Source: Podospora bellae-mahoneyi (taxonomy: Eukaryota > Ascomycota > Sordariomycetes > Sordariales > Podosporaceae). Taken from it: a stretch of 64,000 nucleotides of DNA. Below, one piece after another: positions 33,111-45,427 of this stretch. A model generated the notes under the pieces. It saw nothing but the letters and a program-made list of their open reading frames with translations. It was not told where the DNA came from and made no database searches. The translations under genes were made by a program, and so were the position numbers. Each line of letters opens with the position of its first letter. The first letter of the stretch is position 1. The stretch covers positions 3,355,501-3,419,500 of the forward strand of contig NC_085882.1 of assembly GCF_035222275.1 (NCBI RefSeq), written 5' to 3'.

Positions 33111-35951
33111 TCAGGTCTGATTCGCCCTTCCCACACTGTCCTTCCACTTCCGGATATCACACAACAGCCGTTTCTTCCCATTCTTTTCCCTGGCCATGCC
33201 GAAAGACCCGACACTGCTGCTCGGCCCGAGATGCACCAGAGGCACCATCGACGGCCTGCCGTGGGCACATTGGAACGGGAAGGCGCATGTAGCCAGTTTC
33301 TGCACAAGCTGAAAGCATTGCTCCTTGGTCAGGACGTCATTGAACATGATACTGCCTGAAATTACCGGTTAGCTTCAGCCTTTGTCACTAGTAGCCTACC
33401 AAGGCGAACTTACTTCGGCAAGCCCTGGAGTGGATCAACTCAATGATTCCCTCTGGACAGTTGTGGAACCTGGAGAACCACTGATGATCGGCCTCGTCAC
33501 CGATCGGGAGCCGTGGCACGATGCCAGCCTGTTTGCTGGGGTTTTCATGCAGCTTCCAGATCTCATTCCGGAGCAGTTCAACAAGAAGCCTGGGATCAAG
33601 ACGGCACCGTTCCACTATACTGGGCGGCAAGGCCTGAACTTCCACCGTGACCCTCGATGCCTGGTCTTGAGTTGTCACGTCGTAGATAACACCCCAATAA
33701 GCAAAATGTCTTTTGAACCTCACAAGCAGCTCTCCTTCTTGCCTAGACAAGTCAAAGAACAACTTCTTGTCCAAATGTGTTCTGGCTGCCACCAAGCTCC
33801 TGCCGTCATCTGGGTCCGGCACGAAGTACTCTTTCAGCAGAGCTTCAACCCGGTAACGCTCGTCAGCGGCATGTTGGTCTATGATTACCAGCAGCGGAGA
33901 ATCGACGAGATCTCTCCTGTGGACTGTTCCAGCCTGGTTGAAGACTTTCACCAACACAAACTTTTCATCCACTTGATTCACCACTTCGGCTTTTCGTAGC
34001 GTGTCTTTGGATATTCTCCCTTCCAGAGCAGTCGAAACACTGTTATTGCTGTTCTCGAGGGTAATTACCCCAAGCCCATGGCAGCCATGTTCACCTCCTT
34101 CGCAGCCAAGCGTGTCTGATTCCTGGGGTAGCCTAGGGATGGGCCGTTCCGTTGGCAGGAAAAAGGACCGGCCCCGGGTGTTTGTGCTAGGTTTCCAGTC
34201 CCTGAGCGCTGTTGAGCTTCTTCTCCGATCAAGGCTCGGCCTTTTATTGGAACCTGGTTTGGGTCTCATCGCAAAACCAGTCCGTGGATCAATTATCGAC
34301 TTGATTTTGGTAACAGGGTCAATCCAGATCATTGGCTCAGCAGATGTATCTGCGACTGGATCATGCGGCTTTTCAACTATCTCTGAATCATCCGAGATGG
34401 CATTGGAACAGCCGGCTAGAGACGTGCCACTCGAGGTGCGACCCATAGGCAATGACGCTGCTCTCTTGAGTTCAGTTTGTGGCTGGACGACATGCTTGGT
34501 TTTGGGCCATGATGAAAATGGTGATGCAGAGCGTGTCTCGGTGTCCCGTGTGGTCGACTTCCTTGAAGCCTTTGTGCGAACACTTAGTCTCGAAGCAGAC
34601 CTGGCTACCGGCAGCTGCGAAGCTGATTTTCGGTTCGTCTCGAAAGCAAAATCAGAACCAGAGACCGTTCCAGTTTTGAGCTGCTTAATGGCGTGAACAG
34701 ACCTTGGTCGAAACATGTGCTTCTTCAAGAACTCATATGCCATCACTTGAAGCAGGTCAACAATGATGGAGAGATTCGGCCGGCTTTCATCTAGAAAGTC
34801 ATCCGCATCCACAGAACCCAACTCGTGCTCTAATATGATCTGGAGAAAGAACATGGGCCATCGGTCCACGCCTTTTCTTGGCTTCAGCTCTTTGCGGGTG
34901 AAGCCAGCCATCTTCTGTGGACAACCGTCGTCATCAACGCCAGCTTCTTCGATGGTACCGAAGCTGGAGTTGGCAAATACGTTGTTGACTTCATCGTAGA
35001 GGAAGTTTGAGTGACCTTCGTTGAGGGATGGCTGGATGCCGAGAGCGATGAACTGCACTCTCTTCGTAGCTGCTGGTTCCAGTGACACGCAGCCTCTCAC
35101 GGTAATGCCTGGGGCAGTGGCACCAATCGAGACCCACGACTTCGGATTCTCTTGGTCCAACAAGGACGCTGCAAGAAGAAGCTTGGGTGTTCGCAAAAGA
35201 ACATCCCGAGCTGACAGTAAATGGTGTTTCTCGATATCAGCAAGTGGAGATGTCTGGAGAGACACTGTTCTTCGAGCAATCGAATCCTGGAGATTTACAG
35301 CCACCTCGCCTGGCCAAGCAAGCAGAAGAGCAACGGCTTCGTGGATCAACTGGTCGAAATACCTACTTGTGCCCAGTCGCTCCACTTCTGTAGCTCTTTG
35401 CTTGACGCGGACAGGCAGGTAGCCGAAAAGATCACGGACGGCAACACGAGTCCCGCTGGAAAAGCCCAATATGCGCTGCTCAGGCAGGGCTGGAACATTC
35501 CGTGTCACCACGTTGGACTTGTGTATGGTAAGCGAGTTGTGTGACCGGTAATCACGGTGATGTGACGTGACGGTCAACAGAGAGAGAGCGCCTAGAGATG
35601 CCAGGAACTCGCCATGTTTGCCGTGACAGTCTGCGGACGGCGGGTATTTTGAGGTATCTAGAGCAACGATGTTAGTTGGGCCGAACAACAAAACATTGCT
35701 TGAGCGGTGGATGACGTACAGTGCAGTTGGCCTAGTCCCCCACCCTCCCGAAAATTGGATGGAGGAATGCCAACACCGTTGTCTTCGACAGAGCAGCTTC
35801 CACGCCCATAGTCAACTGAGATGTTGATCTTCGTAGATCTGGCATCCAAAGAATTTCGAAGCAGACCATAGACGGCAGTGTTCAGCGAGGTAATGATAAT
35901 GGATGATTTGATTTGAGCAACAACGTCCCCGGGAAGTTGCTGTATCGACAT
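33111..35951 (-). CDS. mlh3: MLH3, MutL-family mismatch repair / meiotic endonuclease
   Basis: Three exons: 35720-35951, 33414-35657 and 33111-33355, giving 906 residues. The N-terminal GHKL ATPase shows VAQIKSSIIITSLNTAVYGLLRNSLDARS, DNGVGIP (residues 57-63) and HYTSKYPPSADCHGKHGEFLASLGALSLL split across phrases. The C-terminal domain has the metal-dependent endonuclease motif DQHAADERYRVE at ~671-682, fitting DQHA(X)2E(X)4E, plus ACRSSIMF near the end. That identifies MLH3 rather than MLH1 or PMS1. With MLH1 it forms MutL-gamma, which resolves meiotic double Holliday junctions to crossovers. The residue at the usual ATPase catalytic Glu (position 29, four before Asn33) is Gly here. The middle is low complexity, as is usual in the family. 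Confidence 0.94.
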
Positions 35952-36713
35952 GGCGGTTGTGAACCCGACATCTCGCTACCCAGCCAGTGAGTTGTCCTGC
36001 ATCCAACCTTGATCAGATGCAACACAACAGCAGAAGACTGTCCAAAAAGGGAGTCGTAAAATGGGAAAGTGAAGGTGTGGATGGACTCCCACGTGATCAC
36101 TGTGTTGTGCCAAGAGCGTTGTGGATGGGCCCCACACCATCTTGGGTCGGCACCCTGGGCCCGGCTTCGTCACTGAACCCCCTGTGGAGCGTGGAGCGTG
36201 CGGAACTACAACCGAAAGCTTGGGATGTTTTCGCTTGAGCTTCTGCTGGAGAACAACGACCCTTCTTGGCTTCTGCCATTGTTCAATACCGACATCATCG
36301 TCCTCTTCCCGCAACCTTCCAAGCCATCCATTTCACCCGTCTCACTTACGCGCCACCTGCGAAACCACTCAGTTATCGTCTTGGGTGATCCGACAACGCC
36401 ACGGCCTGTGCGACCTCTCCACGCGGCTTTGCAAACAATTCATGAATCGCCCCATTGACAGCAACAAAAAGTAAACCTGCTCGACGCCTCGCTTTATCTT
36501 TTCCCATCCACAACGGCCGCACTCGACCAACATATCATCTGCTTCCTTTACTACCCGACGTGTACCAGATTCCAACACCCCTCCGGCAACCGCGACCAGA
36601 ATCTTGACCTGCTATCCCCGATAACGACCACCTACGTGCATCCAACCTACCTGGTCCTCTCTTTGCGCAAGGCCGAAATCTTTCCCCCGCTTCTAGCGTC
36701 CCAGATACTGCGA
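35952..36713. promoter_or_regulatory. Divergent promoter between MLH3 and the SP-rich basic protein gene
   Basis: 762 bp. The right part (36300-36700) is C/T-rich and looks like the 5' UTR of the plus-strand gene. No gene is called. Confidence 0.45.
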
Positions 36714-38029
36714 TGACGGAGACTGCGACTGCTTCTCATGGTGATTCAGACCTTCTCTTGTTTCGCTCGTTCTAGCGATAAGCAAAAGCTGACATGATGT
36801 TGGGTCGCTCAGGTCGATTAGGTCGACGACGGCCGTTCTCCACGTTGATGAAGAAACTGGCCAATTTGAAATCTTCATCCAATGGTGAGGGTCACCGACA
36901 CACAAAAGACAGCGCAAAGCTGCGCCCATCCAAGAACAACAACCCATACCCCGAGTCCGGTCGCCTTCCGCCTGCTACGACGAATAGAGAGAGCCAGTAC
37001 ACAGAATCCACGGATCCTAGCAGAAGATCATTCAGCATTGTGTCGGGCGATCAAAATGCTTCAGTCAGAATATCCGACGAGGGGCAACCACCACCCACAG
37101 TGGGAGCTCGCTCCATGGCACCAACCGTGTCGACCGAGCACGAGACATCACGATCAATGACGGCGACGTCGCGCGGAGTACCATCAATCACCAACACAAC
37201 CTACACCGTGAACGGCCGGCGAGGCGGCGATAGCACCTTCTCATCCCCGGCGCCTTCCGTCAGGTCCTTAACCACAACCCTCACAACAATCCAAACCGCG
37301 GCGCCAAACACGGCCGGCGGTGGCGCCCAAAACACAACCCCAGCCAGCAACGGCAACCAATCCAACTCGCACGTCATTCACTTCAATCAGCCCTTTCCGA
37401 CCGCCTCCCCCGCCTCCGCTATCCCCGCCCACCTCGCAACCGCCGGCGCCAATTCCACCACGGGCCACCCGACAACCTATCACACCGCCACAGCTAACAA
37501 CCTGCTCACCGACAACGCTTCCATCCTCACACTTGCCTCCTCCTCCAAGCGCGGCCGCCGCCGTTCATTTGACACAGACGCCTCGGTGCGGGCGCTGGCT
37601 CCTTCGTCTCTGTGGGGAGGAAGCAGGGAATCCCTGCCATTGAGCGTGCTAAGCGCCAACTTGGAAAATCCCGGCATCCCCACCACCCCGGGGCTCCACA
37701 GGACTGGGACCGGTGGGGTCGGAGGTGAGCGGGCGAGCATCTACAGTGCCACGACGGGGAATTTCGGGGTGAGCAGTGAGAGGAATAGCTTTTATGCGAA
37801 GCAGGGCCTTGGGAGTGTAGTTGGTGGTGATAGGGATACTGCCAGTGTGAGGAGCGGGCTGTTGGGACATGGGAGGGCGGAGAGTATCAATGGGAGTATT
37901 GGGTTTGGGAGGGGGGATAGTGCTGTGGCCGCGGCACCGAGTCCGTTGACGAGTGCGAGGGAGGTGCAGGGGTATGTTGAAGAGGAGGGGGGGAGTGGGA
38001 GCACTGGGGCTGGGACTACCAAGGAGTAA
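36714..38029 (+). CDS. Conserved fungal Ser/Ala/Thr-rich protein, function unknown
   Basis: Two exons, 36714-36741 and 36813-38029, giving 414 residues. The short first exon (MTETATASHG) joins in phase to RLGRRRPFSTLMKKLANLK. I prefer this to the ORF start at 36794, which lies inside the intron. The conserved N-terminal RRRPFSTLMKKLANLK is basic and may be amphipathic. A second strong block is DNASILTLASSSKRGRRRS, then FDTDASVRALAPSSLWGGSRESLPLSVL. The rest is low-complexity. Similar fungal proteins carry database names invoking a polycystin channel, but no membrane helix is seen here, so that name is not supported. Confidence 0.78.
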
Positions 38030-38501
38030 AGGGGTCATGACATGAAAGGGGGATGGGACAGCGGCTTGTGTTTCTTTGGGGGCAAGGGAGGTAGTCTGGA
38101 GTTTTTCGTTTCACGCGTTGCATTTTGTCTCGTTTCATGGCAACGAACAACAGGACAGGAAAGTGGGCGGTAATGGTGTTTTCCTTGGGTTTTACTTTGT
38201 CATCTCTTGGTTTGTGTTCTCTCTCAATTTCAGTTTTAGTATTGATATCCATTCCTGTTTTTGTTTCTTTCATGACTTTTTATTAAAACAGACAAATAGC
38301 AAGGATTGCGCAAGCATTTTTTTTCTACTCGACGGGGTTGACTTGTTTGTTTGTTTCTTCATTTCTTGAGTATATACAAAGATAAAAACCCATGATACCC
38401 GAGCTCTGACAAACAATACAATTACACAAAAACCTACTGATTTCATGAATTTAGCCCAGGGGCTGTTTGTTATATATGGTGCCAAAAGTTGGTTAGTTAG
38501 T
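38030..38501. other. Convergent 3' regions
   Basis: 472 bp between two converging stop codons. It is T-rich and reads as the paired 3' UTRs. No gene is seen. Confidence 0.6.
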
Positions 38502-40011
38502 TCAATAGGGCAAAGGACTCAAATCCAAACCCCTGACCCCAAACTCGAACGAATCATTCCTCGAGTAACTCCCCGCCGTGTCCAGGTCCAGGCGTCCCCT
38601 GATGCAATCCTCAAAGTCGACGTCGGTGCAGATGAGGCCGGTGTTATCCTCCCATTGGGGACCGGAGAGGACCTCTCCAAAGGGGGAGATTATGCTTGAT
38701 CCACCCCTGGAGACCCATTCCCCGCTGCTGGAGTTTGTCAGTTTGGGAGCGGGAGGGACCATAGGCTGGGTTTGGGAGTTGGTAACGTGGGAAGGCTTTT
38801 TGCAGCAGAGCACAATCTCGTTGCCGTCTTTGTCGAAGACTGAGGTTCTGCGCTTGGAGGAGGGGGAGAGGGTGTTTACTGTTGAGGTGGTTGTGCGGGT
38901 GGGGGAGGGGGTGGCGCGGCGTGTGGTTGTGGTGGTGGTGGGGGTGACGGGGGATTTTGAACGAGGGAGGGCGATTTCAAAACCTTCTTCTGTTAGGCAT
39001 GAGGCCCGGCGGTTGCTGTGGTGTTTGGGTGCGAAGGGGGAGGGGTGGTGGTCGGAGAAGATGGGGGTGTGGTCGTCGTGGGAGTTTTCGTGATCGGGTT
39101 CTTCGGTTAGGATGGCGGAGGAGGAGTCTGGGTGGCTGTTGGGAATTTGTTGAGGGATAGTAGGAGGGGGGACGGCCATGTTGGAGGAGATGACGAAACA
39201 GCGGCCTTCGATGGCTACTGTCCTCATCAGGGATAGCCAGGTGTCTCTCCCGTCAGCGGTGGGGGCGAGGTAGAGGTTGATGTTTTGGTTGTAGAGGGAT
39301 TGTCGAACCAAAGGCATGTAGTTCTCCCAGCAGATGGCTGCGCCGAGGTTGATGCGGACGCCGCGGATGGTGGTGCTTACTGCGCGGAGGGTGGCTGGGG
39401 AGCCTTGAGCCCATACCAGGCGTTCGGTGCCGGTCTGTCTGGGGCGTTAGTATTGGAAAGGAAAAGGGGGTCAAAAAGGGGTAACTAACAGGCATGACCT
39501 TTCTGCGCTTGCCGATGATTCCTTGCTTTGGGCAAACATATACAACCGAGCAATACATGGACCCTCCGGTCTTTTCTATCAGGCCAGTGACAATGAATAC
39601 TCCGGTTTCACGAGCAATTCTCTCGAGTTGTTCCCTGGTACCATCACCCCGTTTGTTCGCAGCAGGCTCCTTGCTGGTCTCGTTCGACCCGGGGACAGCA
39701 TCTCCCGGCAAGGCACGTTTGATCCATGCTTCCCCAGCACCGGCTCCATCACCAACGGTATCACCCAAGTCAACGGCGTTTTGGAAGTATCGGAGATATT
39801 CTTCTCTGCCCTCGGCTGTGCGCGAGCCAATGACACAGCCAAAGTGCGTTCCGCGAGGGTATCCTCCAATGTAAGCTTCCGGGAGCAGGAGAATGTCAAT
39901 CTTTTTCGATGCGGCACGACGGGCGATCTGTTCCAGCTGAGCAATGGTTTCGGGAGTGCTAGCTTGTGTGCTGGGAGAAGCTGTGCCGAGGCGAATGGTA
40001 GCGGGCGACAT
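38502..40011 (-). CDS. Nitrilase-family protein with a long Ser/Thr/Pro insertion
   Basis: Two exons, 39490-40011 and 38502-39434, giving 484 residues. The start at 40011 (MSPATIRLGTASPSTQ) fits the family better than the upstream in-frame ATG. The catalytic triad is visible: E45 (LLLPEAYIGGYPRG), K171 (GKRRKVMPTGTERLVW) and C209 (GAAICWENYMPLVRQ). These support true nitrilase-branch activity (nitrile to acid, or cyanide hydration). The normal family C-terminus is interrupted after CFVISSNMAV by ~150 low-complexity residues, then resumes at SRGGSSIISPFGEVLSGPQWEDNTGLI. Typical fungal nitrilases are ~320-360 residues, so the insertion explains the excess. The filamentous nitrilase oligomer might be altered by it; this is inference. 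Confidence 0.88.
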
Positions 40012-40998
40012 GGTGGTAGAGTGGTTGACGATATGTGAACTGTATAATGGACACAAGGTGGGAGAGTTAAAATATTACAACAGCTTGCGGCTGTTCTGTT
40101 ATATTTTAGAATTGAGGTCAAGTCACGGAACTGATGGAATATCGGTAGAATGCACCATGTACCCCGCCTAGAGCTTTCCATGTGACCGCTGCATGAAACC
40201 AAAACCGTCACCGTTTGCGGGGGACGCCGGGAGGTTGGAAATACTAGGCGCAAAGAGGTCGAGAATCACTGCGCGGGTGACGTAACAAAGAACCCCCCAC
40301 GGTCCACGGGGCCCGCTCGCCTAGAATTGGTGAAATTCCATCGAAGCGCTTGTGGAAGGCAGATGGAAACCGTTTTGACATACAACAGCCATCACATTGG
40401 CTGAAATTATCTAGAAGCATGAAAATAAAAGATCGAGATGAGGAAGCGCTCGTGACCAGACATTGATGTCTTTGAAGGTGTTGATAACACGACTATCTTG
40501 TGTCTGGATAACTTTCTAAGACGCCAGATGGAAGCTCACGGTGGCCAATCGGCAGCTGATGGTGGGCCGAGCAATCCAGGAACTGCCGAACCGGGAAGGA
40601 GCGCACGGCTGTCATCGGCCGTGGGCCTACGGCGGGGATATATTGATTGAAGTCCACGAAGTCCAGAATCAACAATTGACGGTTGCTAGAGTAAAGGAAA
40701 ATGCCAAACTTGAGGACAATACTATATAGCGATGAGAGCACATCCAAGCAACAGCTCTGATCCATCATCCCAGTGCCGAAAAAAACCCTTACCCACCGGG
40801 TAGCTTAGCCGGTTCGGGTAGGCTTGAAGCTTAGTCAGCTATGATACACATAACCCAGACCCCACCCTTTGACAGGAGAAATTCGTGGCATTTTGAGTGG
40901 ATGGGGGCTAGCGCCGTCTATCCGTCAACCCGATCATAACGACGCGTCGACGCGCTCCGACAGCTGCGAGAGTCTGGCCGCCAACAGCGACGACGATA
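40012..40998. promoter_or_regulatory. Divergent promoter between nitrilase and zinc-cluster factor
   Basis: 987 bp between outward-facing starts. I see no gene. The arrangement would allow shared regulation but proves nothing. Confidence 0.45.
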
Positions 40999-43746
40999 AT
41001 GGTCGATCAGCACCAACATACCCAGCAGCAGTTTGCTCCACCCACCTATGCCTCGCTCGAGGTGCCCTTTGCGCCCCCTGTCCACCGCAATGCCCTGCCA
41101 GAAACACGCATTGCCGAGCCTGGTCCGAAGAAGGGCAAGCGAAAGTCCAACGCTGCCGAAGGAGATGCCAATGGGACGACAGACTCTCCCAAGGAAAAGA
41201 AGCAGCGCATCTCCCGCTCCTGTGATCAATGCCATGGCAAGCGTATGAAATGCAGTGGCTTCAAGCCATGCAACAACTGCACCAAGCGTGACAGGGCGTG
41301 TACCTATGACAGACCCTATATCAGGGGCATTGCAAAGACACCACCCCCTCCTCCCGCCGATGGCCAAGCCCGTAACCTCGCCCAGCCAGTTGACGAGTTT
41401 GGGAGGGAAGTCCGTGACAGAAGCTGGGCTCTACGTGCCTGTGATCTCTGTCGAACTCAAAAGGTGTCTTGCTCGGGCAAGCTACCATGCGAGAACTGCT
41501 TCAACAGCCGTGTTGCATGTACCTTCAAGCTACGTGCAAAACAACGAGACTCGATGCCACCGGGCGAGGGCGGTGAGGAAGGCGAAGGCGAGGGTGAGGC
41601 CTCAGAAGCAGAGGCTGATGAAACAGAGCTGCAGGAGAACGACTCTACTGAATATGGAGGTACATTCGCAGTCAGGCGCATTCCACTTCAGGATCACGAG
41701 AACTACATGCTCACAAATCGATATGCGGATCCCGAGACACCACCGCTGGCTTTTCTTCACAAAGCCTGGGAGAGGATGGCCCGCTACCAGAAAATACCCA
41801 CTAGCTACGGACAAGAATATGGTGTTCCTGGCGACCTCGTCATGCCGCCTAGTGACCAGCCTTTCGACACTACGTTGCCGCTGGCTTTTCCTGAGAGTCC
41901 GGCCAAATGGTTCGAGATGCTCAACGCTTTTCAGAACGGCTGGACCGAGACCTTTCACTTTCTACACCGGCCCACCGTCAAGTCCTGGTTGGAAAGGGTA
42001 TGGAAGAACTGGACTGCAAACTCACCCCTGGAGAAGGATCTCGGCCCGGCCAAAGCCACCATTGCGCTCATGTGCATGTCTATTGGCACAATGTTTTACG
42101 ACCGACCATGGCGAGAAGCCATTAGACAAAAGATGTGGGATCGTCTCTGGACGCTCAACATGGGAGACCAACTGTTCCTGGCAACCATTCGTCTCACAGA
42201 CTCTGAGCCGGGCCCACCAAAGCTGGAATCCATCCAAGCTCGTCTCCTCCAGGTCCTGTATCTCCTTTGCACATGTCGACTGAGCCAAGCTTGGTATATC
42301 TTTGGTAATGCCGTCCACATGCTGACTCAGCTCGGCCTCCATCGCAGACGAGGCCGAAATCGAGGCCTGGGTCGGGATATGACAGTCAACCCAGATTACG
42401 CAAAGATCCAGTGCGAGAGGCGCACGTTTTGGACCGCCTACATCATTGACAAGGAGATTTCGTTGATGTCTGGAAGGCCCTGCCATTTTTCCAATGAAGC
42501 AGTTGACCAGGAGTTCCCGGATCCTGTCAACGACGAAGATATGGGTCCCGAAGGCCCTTTCCGGCCACACCTGGGCGACTGCTACTTGGAGGCTGGCACT
42601 GAGCAGGCCAAGTTGAACCAGATCATCGATAAGATTATGCGAGACGTGTACACGCTTCGCGAGATACCCGATGACTGGAGGTTGGAGAGCGCTACACGAC
42701 TAGGGAACGAGTTGGAACAGTGGAAAGAGCAGCTACCCTTCATGATGTGCCATCTCAAGCCTTCCATGTTGCACACCATTTTCCGTCGACAGTCCACTCT
42801 CTTGACCCTGGCTCATTGCCACGCCGCCATTCTCGTCTATCGCCCATTCATGACAGCACCATACTCGGCCGATGCCGAAAAGAAACAGGCTGCCGATTCT
42901 GCTGTGCGCAAACTGCTTGACGCCGCTCGTATAGCTTTGAATATGTGCCTCGCATTGGCTAGAGATCAGGAGAAGAGGGACAAGAGCCACTTCCAGTCCA
43001 TTTTCTTCGCGCACCACGTCTGCTTCTGCGCAGCCGCCGTTATTTTCCTTCTCCCGCACATCCGAACTCGGCAAGCCATGTACGGAGGCACTCACTTTAG
43101 GGGATACGGCAAGATGGATTCCTTACTCACCGAGACCGCAGAAAAGGCCATTGGCGCGCTCTTGAAACAAACAAATCGCTATTCCCCCTCGCGTAGATGG
43201 GCCATCATCTTGGAAGAGCTTCGAGATGAGGCGGCTCGCCAAGTGACTGGGGCTGGACGAACGCCGGCGGAACAGAGTCAGGCCCAGGCTCAGGTTGCAG
43301 GGCAAGGCCAGGGGGGCAGTGATGATGCGGATGCCCAATCTCCCAATGAACAACTCTTGGAAGATGCATTACGTGCCCACTGGGAAGCTGATTTGGCCCG
43401 TCATGCTCTCTCGAATCATCCACCTGCTGAAGTTGCTGAACCACCGCCTCCCCCATTGGTATACCGTCTGTGGGACAAATGGAAGACGACCGATTGGATT
43501 GATCTTGATTCTGCGGTAAGTTGATCAGATCTTTCCCAGGCTGTTGACTGACAAGGTTGCCAGGCGTTTGGGCCGATTTCCAATTTTGAGCCTCTACCTC
43601 CTCCTCCTCCTCCTCCTCCCCCTCCTCCTCCTCCTTCAGCACCACAGCCTGCACCTCAACCAGGACAGCAGTCAGCAAACGAGCCAGCGCAACCACCACC
43701 CCAGCCAGCACCACAACAAGGCCCCGTTCAGAACACAGTTCAGTAA
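40999..43746 (+). CDS. Transcription factor with two Zn2Cys6 clusters and fungal-specific TF domain
   Basis: Two exons, 40999-43515 and 43564-43746, giving 899 residues. There are two complete six-cysteine clusters: C75-C78-C85-C91-C94-C101 (CDQCHGKRMKC...) and C148-C151-C158-C164-C167-C174 (CDLCRTQKVSC...), with identical spacing. A basic stretch before the first (KKGKRKS, KEKKQR) suits nuclear import. An acidic Glu-rich segment follows (residues ~190-215). The fungal-specific TF (middle homology) domain spans ~290-650, with LLQVLYLLCTCRLSQAWYIFGNAVHMLTQLGLHR and RRTFWTAYIIDKEISLMSGRP. The second exon encodes a run of ~14 Pro and a Gln/Pro-rich end, activation-domain-like. Targets are unknown. 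Most family members have a single cluster. Confidence 0.93.
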
Positions 43747-43826
43747 TGTTTGGTAATATTGACTCGCTAGCAGCTCTTAACTCCTATAATACAGTTCCAA
43801 ATACACCTATCAACCACCAGCTAGGC

Positions 43827-44105
43827 TTAGCCCGAGCTTTCCGACGATGGCGAGATCTCATCCATCAAGGTGTCAACTTCATCCTTCACTGCTCGGGCCC
43901 GGCTCAAGATGTCGGCCATGTTCAGCCCTTTCAGCAGCCGATCCTGGATTTCTCCGTTGCTGTGGAGATATTTTTGCAGCGAGTAGGAGGGTTCGCTGGT
44001 CGTTGTTCTTCGACAATATCAGTATCCGCATTCCTTGGAATTAAGAATCAAGTCAACTTACTCATCACCGGACAGCTGAAGGCCTGGTCCCATTCTTTGC
44101 GACAT
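43827..44105 (-). CDS. Small two-exon protein of 74 residues, function unknown
   Basis: Exons 44062-44105 and 43827-44007 with a 54-nt GTAAGT..AAG intron. The joined product begins MSQRMGPGLQLSGDETTTSEPS and continues SYSLQKYLHSNGEIQDRLLKG then LNMADILSRARAVKDEVDTLMDEISPS, ending SSG. It looks like two amphipathic helices, possibly a coiled-coil partner subunit. The 5' splice site is near consensus and the phases match, with no stop on either side except the terminal one. I recognise no family. It converges with the zinc-cluster factor gene, the two stops being ~80 bp apart. Confidence 0.6.
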
Positions 44106-45427
44106 TTTGAGTTTTGTTTGGGAGGCAATTATCTTTCTTCTCGGCTGCTTGGTGGCTGCTCAGGCGTGTGTTGGTTGGTTTGACGGTTTGGAAGTCTGTG
44201 TTTCTTGAGGAAACCATCGCCTTTTATCTGTTGGATTCCATCTCGTTATTCCCATTTTCATGAGGTTACCTGGCGTTGTTGGTGATCCTTTTGGGAAGCT
44301 TGGTCGCATATTGACGCGCTCTATCCAGTATCACGCGTTTGAGCACATGGAGAACAAGTGTTCGACCCTTGAACAAGCGCCCTGAATGGCACACGACTCA
44401 TCTTTACCACGACATGCTCTGCCTGACGAGGCTGTGATATCTCTGAGTTGGCGGTTTGGCCATCGCACGTTCGGTTCAGGACGCGGGTTGCTGTTCGCAA
44501 TTGAGCGTGTCTGATCAAGGGACCGGTCCTATCTTTTCACCTGGTTTCTCCGAATCTTTTGTCGGCTCTCCAAGTCCTGATTTTGGGCCCTGTGCGTCAT
44601 CGCCGGATCAATTCGATGCGAGGTATCTCTTGCATTAACACCACGCTGCCGAGCCGGCCGATTGGGAATAGTGTTGGTCCCTTCCCCGCTCTCAGCCTTA
44701 TCTACAGTCTCAGAAGATCCCCAAGTGACAAAAGATCTGTCGCATTTGAGCACTTGGAAGTACTTGCGCACGCATAGCCACCGCTGGAGAATGCAGATGG
44801 ATAGGCATACCACTAGGCACACGCGTGGTTTTCCCTGTTGGGCCTGTACTGCGTGTCATCGGATGTCCTGTCCAATGCTTGAACGGCCTTGGGGTGGTTC
44901 AACTCTGCCGATGCATGCGCCCCGAGTGGGAGCACGCCATTGGAGAAAGCGTGCTCTGATCTTCTCAGGAGCCGGAGGAAAGGTGTGTAATAGCAAGCCC
45001 CGAGTTCTGCTTCTTCTCCGCATTTGCGCAAACGGATCGCAGCTCATGTATATAATGCCGTCTCAGATTCATGGTTTTTCACAATGGAGACTTGCTTCCT
45101 CCTCAGGCCCAGCTGAGGTTATTTGGGTTCGACATCACATTTGAAGCATTATTGACACGCATCAGTTCATTTTGTGGTCCAGCATTCGGACTGCTACTCG
45201 GCTCAACACAATCCTTTCTTCGGCCAACTTCCCCTCACTTATAAGCCATCGTCACGACCTCATCGGGTTGTGTGACCCCCCGCCAGTATCAACACCCGCA
45301 CTCAGAACAAAGCTTCAGACACAGAAACCCAGCCGAGCAGAGATTCACCACCGTTACGTATGGCCTGAATCTCATGTCACGAGATCCAGGGTCCTCAGCG
45401 TAGAACAGATTCGACCCTGTCAACTTC
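44106..45427. other. Intergenic, upstream of the C2H2 gene
   Basis: 1.3 kb between two outward-facing starts. Only short, featureless ORFs are seen. No RNA or repeat is recognised. Confidence 0.45.
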
